DNA from: Glycomyces arizonensis DSM 44726
Lineage (GTDB): Bacteria > Actinomycetota > Actinomycetes > Mycobacteriales > Micromonosporaceae
Assembly: GCF_000482705.1 (NCBI RefSeq)
Contig: NZ_KI519475.1
Coordinates: forward strand, 160,613 to 193,728
Direction of reading: 5' to 3'
DNA: 33,116 bases
Position numbers and translations under genes: made by a program. The notes beneath the pieces were generated by a model, which was not told the origin of the DNA, did no database searches, and saw nothing but the letters and a program-made list of their open reading frames with translations. This document shows positions 9,191 through 14,509 of this stretch, piece by piece (position 1 is the stretch's first letter; the number at the start of each line of letters is the position of its first letter).

Positions 9191-9341
9191 GGGACATGCA
9201 CGCTTCGATGAAGCACCAGGTTGCAGGGCTGTTGGGCCCTGCCCAAACTCCGTCCCATCGGTTCACTGTGGCCATCCGAACGGTTGAGGAGCCGCATCCA
9301 GACGGCCCGTCTCGACGGGTCGCGGTGCCGAGCAAGCGAAC

Positions 9342-9431
9342 CCTTGAATCCCCGCTGACGCGAGGAGCACGTGACCATGCAGGCGTATTGGTGCAGCACA
9401 TCGGGCTCATCCCCAGACAAGGGGTGGCTTG
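9342..9431 (-). ncRNA. Degenerate two-repeat mini-CRISPR, candidate CreA/CreR-like guide RNA
   Basis: Two decayed I-E repeats, read on the minus strand, flank a spacer-like segment (9371-9402) of exactly 32 nt, the same length as the true spacers. The upstream pseudo-repeat (9403-9431) keeps the last 12 bases of the real repeat, GGGGATGAGCCC, including the whole 8-nt crRNA handle; its first 17 bases are changed, but a CCCC-TTGTCT-GGGG hairpin remains. The downstream one (9342-9370) keeps 19 of the first 21 bases, and one of its two changes turns a stem C-G pair into a U-G wobble. Its last eight bases are lost except for two. Thus only the parts needed for Cas6e cleavage and a 3' hairpin survive. 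Known precedents are CreA and CreR RNAs next to type I cas operons; assignment here is inference. Confidence 0.8.
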
Positions 9432-9495
9432 CTCGGCACCTCTGACGATCGTAACTGGATTATGTTGCCGTACATCCGAGGCGTCGCGTGATACC

Positions 9496-9528
9496 TTCCA
9501 ATGTAGCCTTGTTGTTCTGCATATTGAA
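9496..9528. promoter_or_regulatory. Candidate overlapping promoters under the predicted Cascade site
   Basis: Minus strand: TTCAAT (9523-9528), 17 bp, TACATT (9500-9505) would read into the pseudo-array and the cas operon. Plus strand: TTCCAA (9496-9501), 18 bp, CATATT (9520-9525) would read toward the small ORF at 9603. Both are imperfect matches to the sigma-70-type consensus. The predicted Cascade site (9507-9538) covers the -35 and spacer of the first and the -10 and start of the second. A further CATAAT hexamer lies on the minus strand at 9458-9463. I cannot decide which promoter is real. Confidence 0.35.
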
Positions 9529-9538
9529 GCAGGACATC
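9507..9538 (-). promoter_or_regulatory. Predicted Cascade target of the pseudo-spacer guide
   Basis: On the minus strand this site begins GATGTCCTGC, against GATGTGCTGC in the pseudo-spacer. Positions 1-20 match at 16 places; mismatches are at 6, 11, 12 and 18, and there is no similarity beyond 20. Positions 6, 12 and 18 are flipped out by Cas7e and do not contribute to recognition, so the effective seed is perfect. The trinucleotide 5' of the protospacer is AAC (bases 9541-9539), one base from the E. coli I-E PAM AAG. Partial pairing of this kind is expected to give binding without Cas3 cleavage, that is, repression. Confidence 0.78.
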
Positions 9539-9602
9539 GTTCGATGATTTGCCCTCGAATCAGATATCCGATCCAACCGGCAGTAGGAGTTGAACCCCTT
9601 AC

Positions 9603-9686
9603 ATGACTTTGAGTAATGAAATTGTTACTGTATTCACGATAGCGCTGATGAGTTTCAGCCTGGGATTTTTGCTGAAACGGCGGTGA
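9603..9686 (+). CDS. Small hydrophobic peptide, candidate membrane toxin (CreT-like)
   Basis: A 27-codon ORF: MTLSNE, then IVTVFTIALMSFSLGFLL as one predicted membrane helix, then KRR and a stop. A short polar N-terminus, one helix and a basic C-terminus are the build of type I and holin-like toxins. Codon use (ATT, GTT, ACT, GTA, ATA, TTT, AAA) is AT-rich and unlike the GC-biased neighbours. An AGGAG at 9585-9589 precedes the ATG by 13 nt, longer than ideal. A GC hairpin follows 4 nt after the stop. It lies 64 bp downstream of the predicted Cascade target, the position of a toxin whose promoter is repressed by a Cascade guide. Toxicity is inference; I recognise no named family with certainty. 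It could instead be a chance ORF. Confidence 0.55.
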   Translation: MTLSNEIVTVFTIALMSFSLGFLLKRR

Positions 9687-9690
9687 GTGC

Positions 9691-9719
9691 CAGGGGTTCG
9701 CCTGAGCGGTGGGCCCCTG
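9691..9719 (+). terminator. Hairpin downstream of the small hydrophobic ORF
   Basis: CAGGGG (9691-9696) pairs with CCCCTG (9714-9719) across a 17-nt loop, starting 4 nt after the small ORF stop. No T-tract follows. It would suit the end of a short transcript carrying only the 27-codon ORF. Confidence 0.4.
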
Positions 9720-9897
9720 CTCCGATCGCCGGCGAGCTGCGTAGGCCGGATTCGACTGGTCGTTGCAAGACGTCCATGACTGCCCCAGAAGGCGCGTTCG
9801 CCACGCTGACGATCGCGCTTGACCGTGAGAAGCCACTCCGATCCCCCACACTGGAAGCAGTCTTCGCCCGCGCCGATCACGTGAACGGAACCCGCGC

Positions 9898-10293
9898 ATG
9901 TTCGAACCCGTCGACACCACCGACATGAGCCACGCACAGATCACCGACCTCCTGACCGCCGCGCCGGGAACCGGGGGCAAATACTTGGCAGCAGTGCTCG
10001 TCTTCTGCGCGACCGAGCGGTGGACGAAGGAGCCGGGCCTGATCATCGCCTACAGAGACACCGACGAGGAGCGCACCTTCTACGTCAACTGGGATGTCGT
10101 TCCGGTGTCCCTGAGCGAGCACAACGCGGAACACAGCAACGATCTGTTCTTGCTCCAGCTCGCCCACAACCTCGCGACCGGCTTGGTCCCAAAGGGGCTG
10201 GAGATGTTCAACCTGGAGTACCTCGACGGCGGCACTGCCCACCGCGTCATCACCGCCCTCGCCGGCCTCGCGAGAGTCCGCTCACTCCAGTAG
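9898..10293 (+). CDS. Hypothetical protein, about 131 aa
   Basis: A GC-biased reading frame with clear coding character, encoding a 131-residue soluble protein of mixed alpha/beta type with no signal peptide or membrane helix. Segments such as WTKEPGLIIAYRDTDEERTFYVNWD look like beta strands and the C-terminal half is probably helical. I do not recognise the family. The start could be the ATG at 9898 or the in-frame ATG at 9925 (MSHAQITDLL); neither has a strong ribosome-binding site. It stands alone between the pseudo-CRISPR region and an insertion-sequence remnant. The upstream 9720-9897 stretch holds no convincing gene. Confidence 0.6.
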   Translation: MFEPVDTTDMSHAQITDLLTAAPGTGGKYLAAVLVFCATERWTKEPGLIIAYRDTDEERTFYVNWDVVPVSLSEHNAEHSNDLFLLQLAHNLATGLVPKGLEMFNLEYLDGGTAHRVITALAGLARVRSLQ

Positions 10294-10429
10294 AGGCGAC
10301 CGTGGCGGGCTCCATCGCCCGCAAGGCCTCATCGGCCCTGCATGCCGGCGCGGCACTCGCGATGCCGCCCCAGCAGTATGTCCGGATCCCGCCGATCGTG
10401 GCCGAGCACTTGTCGGGAGTGTCAGTTTC

Positions 10430-10465
10430 GGCTCTGTCGCACTTTCGGTGGTCACGAAGGGTGAT
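10430..10465. repeat. Left terminal inverted repeat of the ISL3 remnant
   Basis: Thirty-six bases that are the reverse complement of 11153-11188 with one mismatch. It lies just downstream of the transposase C-terminal coding part. Confidence 0.9.
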
Positions 10466-11140
10466 TGGATCCGAGTAGGATTCGGTGCCGGAGGAGCGGG
10501 AAGCTGGCGCGGCCGTACATCTGGCGCATGAGCTGCTTGGTTTTCGTGTTGACGCCTTCGGTGCGGCCGTTGTGGAACGGGAGGGTGAGGGCGGCGGTGA
10601 CGGCGGTCTTGTCCTGGTCGAGGCCGCGGGTGAAGGAGTGCAGGCTGGGTAGGTCCTCCGCCCGGACGGCGGTGATCCACTCCGCAAGCCGTTCGGCATT
10701 GGCTTCTTCGGGTCGCAGGAGCATCGCGAAGTCACGAGTGTGATCGGTGAGGGCCTGCATCTCGGGACACCGCCCGGTGAGTTCGTCGACCAGCTCGCGC
10801 TGTTTATCGCTGAGGCGCGCGGCCTCGGTGTAGTTCTTCCACACATGCCGGCGGTCGGCGACCTGGACCGTGCCGGGAGGGCGTTCATGCGGCCTGGGCG
10901 CAGCCGTCGCAAGCGCGCCACGACGGTCACCTTGCGGGTGTCGAGCGGCACGTCCGCCACTGTCCGCTCGTGCCATGCGTGGACCCGTCGCGAGACCGTC
11001 CCGCAGCCCGGACACGGCACCGGGACTTCCTTGGTCCGCGCTCGAACCAGCACGCGTTCTGCCCGGTCTGCGACTTCTCTGACCAATGCAGACAGGCCAG
11101 AGAAGACTATCGACGCGATGTCGTTGCAGTCGCACCGGAA
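10452..11140 (-). pseudogene. ISL3 transposase, broken by internal deletion and frameshift
   Basis: The N-terminal part (about 10890-11140) encodes the ISL3 zinc-finger region: IVFSGLSALVREV, then CPGCGTVSRRVHAWHERTVA and PLDTRKVTVVARLRRLR. In another frame the C-terminal part resumes at VQVADRRHVWKNYTEAA and runs through LPSLHSFTRGLDQDKTAV and GVNTKTKQLMRQMYGRA to the end. The rest of the zinc finger, the helix-turn-helix and the first catalytic aspartates, which should lie between, are absent, and the frame changes at the junction near 10885-10900. No start codon is evident for the N-terminal part. The product cannot be active. Confidence 0.9.
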
Positions 11141-11152
11141 CCATCATCCCCC

Positions 11153-11188
11153 ATCGCCCTTCGTGACCACCGAAAGTGCGACAGAGCC
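11153..11188. repeat. Right terminal inverted repeat of the ISL3 remnant
   Basis: The partner of 10430-10465; it lies upstream of the transposase N-terminal coding part. Group II intron remnants begin within about 40 bp outside it. Confidence 0.9.
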
Positions 11189-11227
11189 AAGATTCTCACA
11201 GTCCCCATCGTGGAACACGACGCTGGA

Positions 11228-11320
11228 AAACCGGATGCGGCTAACGTCGCATGTCCGGTTTGGAGGGCGCAGGGCCGAAAAGAGCCTGATCAACCAGGTA
11301 CCTCGCCGACCTCACGACCC
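11228..11320 (+). mobile_element. Decayed 3' end of a group II intron (domains V and VI)
   Basis: The 34 bases at 11228-11261 have the layout of intron domain V: a long stem broken by the two-base bulge (ACCGGATGCG ... CGCATGTCCGGT). The catalytic AGC triad position reads AAC and the GNRA tetraloop position is altered to CTAAC, so it should be inactive. The following bases (11262-11320) form a domain VI-like arm and end in CGACCCTACC, similar to intron 3' ends. No reverse transcriptase remains; the ISL3 element adjoins the 5' side and may have inserted into the intron. Recognition is from memory of domain V architecture. Confidence 0.65.
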
Positions 11321-11322
11321 TA

Positions 11323-11343
11323 CCGGGAGGGGGTTCCTCCCGG
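11323..11343. terminator. Perfect 8-bp GC hairpin after the intron remnant
   Basis: CCGGGAGG (11323-11330) pairs with CCTCCCGG (11336-11343) across GGGTT. It begins immediately after the presumed intron 3' end, so it would be in the 3' exon. No T-tract follows. Confidence 0.45.
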
Positions 11344-11764
11344 CTACCCGGCGACATATCGGTGCATGTAAAACGGCCACAGTCAGATCGCGCTCCCGAC
11401 CGCGAACTCCACGGGCCCGCTCGTCCACCCGGTCGCGGCTGATACCGCGCCCGACTTCATGCAAACGTTCCCAGGCAGCCGGCCCCACGTCAGCCGCATC
11501 GCCGCCGTCGGCGCACGCCCATCCCGACCAACCGACACGCTCATCCACGGACACTTCCATGACAGCCATACCCGAAGCTCCCAGGCTGTTCCGATCCTAC
11601 GAATGACCAGGAAACCGGCCCACAAAGAAAGGCAAGACACCATGCCACTGCGACGGCGAATCCTACTCACCCTGGCGCGATCGCGGAGGCGGGCTCTCCG
11701 CGCCAAGCAGACCTTTTGAACAGCGGCAGAACGCCGCTCACTGGCGTGACCGTTCACGTGGAAC
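11344..11764. other. Intergenic stretch without an assignable gene
   Basis: Open frames on both strands here lack family resemblance and good starts. The best small candidate is 11642-11719 on the plus strand: 25 arginine-rich codons (MPLRRRILLTLARSRRRAL...) preceded by GAAAGG at a suitable distance, but its codon use is ambiguous and I do not call it as a gene. The stretch is probably debris between the mobile elements and the carbohydrate locus. Confidence 0.4.
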
Positions 11765-11780
11765 CGGCGGCTTCCCGCCG
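11765..11780. terminator. Hairpin upstream of the GH43 promoter
   Basis: CGGCGG, tetraloop CTTC, CCGCCG, followed by AGGAGCTTGATTTT. It insulates the GH43 promoter, whose -35 begins 7 nt later, from upstream transcription. Confidence 0.55.
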
Positions 11781-11786
11781 AGGAGC

Positions 11787-11840
11787 TTGATTTTATATCG
11801 ACGCATGTATATACTTTAACTCTCTATGTGAACGTTCCCA
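11787..11840 (+). promoter_or_regulatory. Promoter and LacI-type operator of the GH43 gene
   Basis: TTGATT (11787-11792), 17 bp, TATACT (11810-11815) is a near-consensus promoter. The operator TGTGAACGTTCCCA (11827-11840) is a CG-centred imperfect palindrome overlying the expected transcription start, the usual place for steric repression. The same 14-mer recurs at the other promoters of this locus, which ties the gene to the LacI regulator at 21604-22602. Confidence 0.82.
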
Positions 11841-11858
11841 TTCAGACAAGGAGTGAAC

Positions 11859-14123
11859 ATGGCACACCTTTCACGCACCAGACCGAACCGATGGCGGCCG
11901 CTCATCACGGCATCGTTGTTCGCGTTGGCGGTGGCGGCGCCGCTCTCGGCGGTCGGTCCGGCCGCCGAGGCCGAATCGGCCGATCCGCTCGCCGCCTTGT
12001 CCGAGCAGGCCGCCCAGTACGAGGCCGCGGACTACACGGCCGACTCGTGGGCCTCGTTCGCGGCGGCCACAGCGGACGCCGAGGGGCTGGTCGAGCAGGG
12101 AGACGCCACCGGCGCCGAAGGGCTCGCCGCCTTCCAGGACGCCGCGGACGAGCTGGTGATGGTCCGCGGCCTCGACACGCTGGTCGCCGACTACGAAACC
12201 CGCGCTCCCGGCGACTACACCGCCGCCTCGTGGGCTCCGTTCGCCGATGCGCTGACCACCGCGTCCGATGTCGCCGGCGATCCCGCGGCGACGGCGACCG
12301 AGGTCGCGGCCGCCAAGACCGGGCTGCAGACCGCGGCCGCCGATCTGGAGGCGCTCCAGGGCTCGTTCGCGACGATCACGAACGACACGTTCTGGAACGA
12401 CACCGACGGCAACCCGATCTACTCCCAGGGTGGCGGGGTGTTCCGCTTCGGGGACACCTACTACTGGTACGGCGTGCACTACCGGGGCGCCGAGTCCTAC
12501 AGGGAAAACCCGACGCGGAAGTTCGACAATGAGGTCAGCTTCGTGTCGATCCCGGTGTACTCCTCGCAGGACCTGGTGAACTGGAAGTTCGAGAACGACG
12601 TCGCCACGACCGGCACGGGCCTGTACGGCTGGGTGGGACGGCTCGGCGTGGTGTACAACGAGAACACCGGCAAGTACGTGCTGATCACCCAGGCGGGAAG
12701 CGGGGTCGCGTTCTTGCAAGGCGACTCGCCGACCGACGACTTCACCTACGTCACCACCCAGGGCCAGATCGAGGGCAACCCGACCGAGGGCACCGGCGAC
12801 CAGACCGTCTTCACCGACGAGGACGGGCAGGACTACCTGGTCTACTCCAACGCCCACGGACGGGCCCACGCCTTCGTCTCCAAGATCCGCTCGTCCGACT
12901 CGCTGCACATCGAGCGCGCGGTGGAGGTCGGCTACAACGGCGAGGGCCGCGAGGGCAACGCCATGTTCAAGCTCGACGACACCTACTATGTGGCCGCCTC
13001 GGACCTGCACGGCTGGAACTCCTCGGTCAGCCACATCATCGAGTCCACCTCCGGCGACATCCAAGGCGACTACACGAACGAGTACACCCTTCCGGGCACC
13101 GAGATGGACTACAGCCACGTGACCCAGACCGGGTTCTTCGTGACCGTCGAGGGCACCGAGCAGGACACGGTGATCTTCGCCGGGGACCGCTGGGCCGACT
13201 TCGCGTGGAACGGCATCGGCTACAACCAGTGGCTGCCGATCACCGAGACCGGCTCAGGGCTGCGGTTCCACTCGGTGAGCCAGTGGGAGTTCAACGCCGT
13301 CACCGGAGAATGGCGCGTCGGTCCGGAGAACAACTACATCCTCAACCCCGACGTCCAGGCCGACCGGATCATCGTCTCCGACGTGACCGGGTGGTCCCGG
13401 ACCGGCGGCACGGTGGGCAACGTCGAGGGCGGGGCGAACGGGAGCCGGTTCGCGCTCCGCGTGAACAACGGGTCGGGTGTTCGGCAGCAGATGGAGGTGC
13501 CCTCGGGCGACTACACGCTCGGGGTGTACACGAAGGGCTCGGGCCGGGTGACCGTCACCGGCGCCGACGGCGAGGCGCACGTCCTCAACGTCCCCTCGTC
13601 GAGCAACTGGGCGAAGCGCGAGCTCACCGGCATCGAGCTGCCGGCGGGGACCGCGACCGTCACCGTCAGCGGCGGGAGCGGCAACCTCACCGCCGACCAG
13701 TTCTCGCTCGTCCGCCAGGGCGAGGGCGACGGCGACGGGGACGGCGACTCGGTCCGCTACGAGGCCGAGGGCGCCTCGGCGAGCTGCGACGGGACGATCG
13801 ACGCCAACCACGCGGGATACTCCGGGAGCGGGTTCTGCAACTCCGCCAACGCCACCGGGTCGGCCGCACAGTTCACCGTGGAGGCTGCGGAGGCGGGGGC
13901 GGCCACGATCCAGATCCGCTACGCCAACGGCGCGAGCGACCGGGGGGCGAACGTGGTGGTGAACGGCTCCACGGTCGCGTCCGCCTCGTTCGCGAACACC
14001 GGCTCGTGGGACACCTGGGTCACCAAGACCGTGACCGTCCAATTGAACGCCGGAAGCAACACCATCCGCCTGGCGGCGACCGGATCGGAGGGCCTGCCCA
14101 ACATCGACTACATCGAGATGTAG
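11859..14123 (+). CDS. Secreted GH43 glycoside hydrolase with FIVAR and CBM35 modules
   Basis: A 754-residue secreted enzyme. Order: signal peptide (about 1-38), two FIVAR-like helical repeats (about 45-165), GH43 five-blade propeller (about 170-490), a beta-sandwich module (about 495-625), a short DG-rich linker, and a C-terminal CBM35 (about 635-754, beginning VRYEAEGASA). The propeller opens with FWNDTDGNPIYSQGGGVF and TYYWYG, a pattern of GH43 subfamilies acting on galactans or arabinosides; GREGNAMFKLDDTYYV probably holds the acid glutamate. ATG at 11859 is preferred over GTG at 11853 because AAGGAG sits 5 nt before it. Substrate (arabinofuranosyl or beta-1,3-galactosyl side chains) is inferred from context; the subfamily is not certain. 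Confidence 0.88.
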   Translation: MAHLSRTRPNRWRPLITASLFALAVAAPLSAVGPAAEAESADPLAALSEQAAQYEAADYTADSWASFAAATADAEGLVEQGDATGAEGLAAFQDAADELVMVRGLDTLVADYETRAPGDYTAASWAPFADALTTASDVAGDPAATATEVAAAKTGLQTAAADLEALQGSFATITNDTFWNDTDGNPIYSQGGGVFRFGDTYYWYGVHYRGAESYRENPTRKFDNEVSFVSIPVYSSQDLVNWKFENDVATTGTGLYGWVGRLGVVYNENTGKYVLITQAGSGVAFLQGDSPTDDFTYVTTQGQIEGNPTEGTGDQTVFTDEDGQDYLVYSNAHGRAHAFVSKIRSSDSLHIERAVEVGYNGEGREGNAMFKLDDTYYVAASDLHGWNSSVSHIIESTSGDIQGDYTNEYTLPGTEMDYSHVTQTGFFVTVEGTEQDTVIFAGDRWADFAWNGIGYNQWLPITETGSGLRFHSVSQWEFNAVTGEWRVGPENNYILNPDVQADRIIVSDVTGWSRTGGTVGNVEGGANGSRFALRVNNGSGVRQQMEVPSGDYTLGVYTKGSGRVTVTGADGEAHVLNVPSSSNWAKRELTGIELPAGTATVTVSGGSGNLTADQFSLVRQGEGDGDGDGDSVRYEAEGASASCDGTIDANHAGYSGSGFCNSANATGSAAQFTVEAAEAGAATIQIRYANGASDRGANVVVNGSTVASASFANTGSWDTWVTKTVTVQLNAGSNTIRLAATGSEGLPNIDYIEM

Positions 14124-14177
14124 GCGATCGACCGCGAGAGAACCGCCAAGGCGACCGCCGACGGCGGCATGAGACAA

Positions 14178-14227
14178 GGGAGTCCGGGCCGGTCCTGCGA
14201 CAGCAATGTCCAACGGCCCGGACTCCC
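14178..14227 (+). terminator. Terminator-like hairpin after GH43
   Basis: GGGAGTCCGGGCCG (14178-14191) pairs perfectly with CGGCCCGGACTCCC (14214-14227) across a 22-nt loop, 54 bp after the GH43 stop. No T-tract, as is common for actinobacteria. Confidence 0.7.
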
Positions 14228-14282
14228 GCACCAGTTTGGCGGGACTTCACCCCAGGTCGGGGGCACTGTTCCAGATGGTTGA

Positions 14283-14450
14283 ATCGAGGCCGCCGACGAA
14301 GCGGCCGCGGCCGAGCCGGCACAGGCCGCGGGCGTCAATGCGGGCATGACCGCCGTCGACATCTCCGCCGAAGCGCCCGAGCTGTACCACGTGCGCGGCG
14401 GCGACTCCGGCGGATCCTTCACCTCCGGCAACGTCAGCTGCCGGCAGTAA
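14283..14450 (+). pseudogene. C-terminal remnant of a lost secreted protein
   Basis: An in-frame GC-biased stretch of 55 codons, open from just after a TGA (14280-14282) to a TAA, and lacking a proper start. It encodes an Ala/Glu-rich lead and then ELYHVRGGDSGGSFTSGNV, ending in SCRQ. Coding character is good but the only in-frame ATG (14346) would give 34 residues and has no ribosome-binding site. GDSGG is reminiscent of the active-site serine motif of chymotrypsin-like proteases, but so short a fragment does not prove it. A hairpin terminator follows directly at the stop. Confidence 0.45.
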
Positions 14451-14487
14451 TCGGTCGGAGTCGGCAGGACCTGCCGACTCCGACCGA
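14451..14487. terminator. 16-bp hairpin, probably bidirectional
   Basis: TCGGTCGGAGTCGGCA (14451-14466) pairs perfectly with 14472-14487 across the loop GGACC. It sits between the end of the plus-strand remnant and the end of the minus-strand GH53 gene and could terminate both. Confidence 0.75.
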
Positions 14488-14509
14488 CCTCAATGCTCGG
14501 TGCGTCGGC

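Larger units (their letters stand above)
10430..11188 (-). mobile_element. Internally deleted ISL3-family insertion sequence
   Basis: A 759-bp element bounded by 36-bp terminal inverted repeats (10430-10465 and 11153-11188) that differ at one position. The outer ends read GGCTCTGTCGCACTTTCGG. Inside lie the two ends of an ISL3 transposase with the middle missing. Intact ISL3 elements are roughly 1.3-1.5 kb, so about half is gone. The 8 bases flanking each end (TCAGTTTC and AAGATTCT) are not a direct repeat, so no target-site duplication remains. The well-kept inverted repeats suggest it could still be moved by a transposase supplied elsewhere. Confidence 0.88.

Noticed and set aside
9207..9238. 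Alternative guide target beginning GATG at 9207 on the plus strand
   Set aside because: Only the first four seed bases agree and the rest diverges; far weaker than 9507-9538.
9281..9309. A possible third pseudo-repeat one unit (32 nt) beyond 9342-9370
   Set aside because: This 29-bp position shows no meaningful similarity to the repeat; the mini-array has only two repeats.
9445..9476. Alternative minus-strand target beginning GATGT at 9476
   Set aside because: Only five seed bases plus scattered positions match and the preceding trinucleotide is TCG, not AAN.
9568..9600. A stretch that on the minus strand reads GGGGTTCAACTCC, like a tRNA T-arm
   Set aside because: Only two or three of the five T-stem pairs form, and no acceptor, D or anticodon arm can be found next to it. 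At most an eroded tRNA end or attachment site.
11642..11719. Arg-rich 25-codon ORF with a possible ribosome-binding site
   Set aside because: Coding bias is unclear, there is no recognisable product, and it lies in a mobile-element graveyard.
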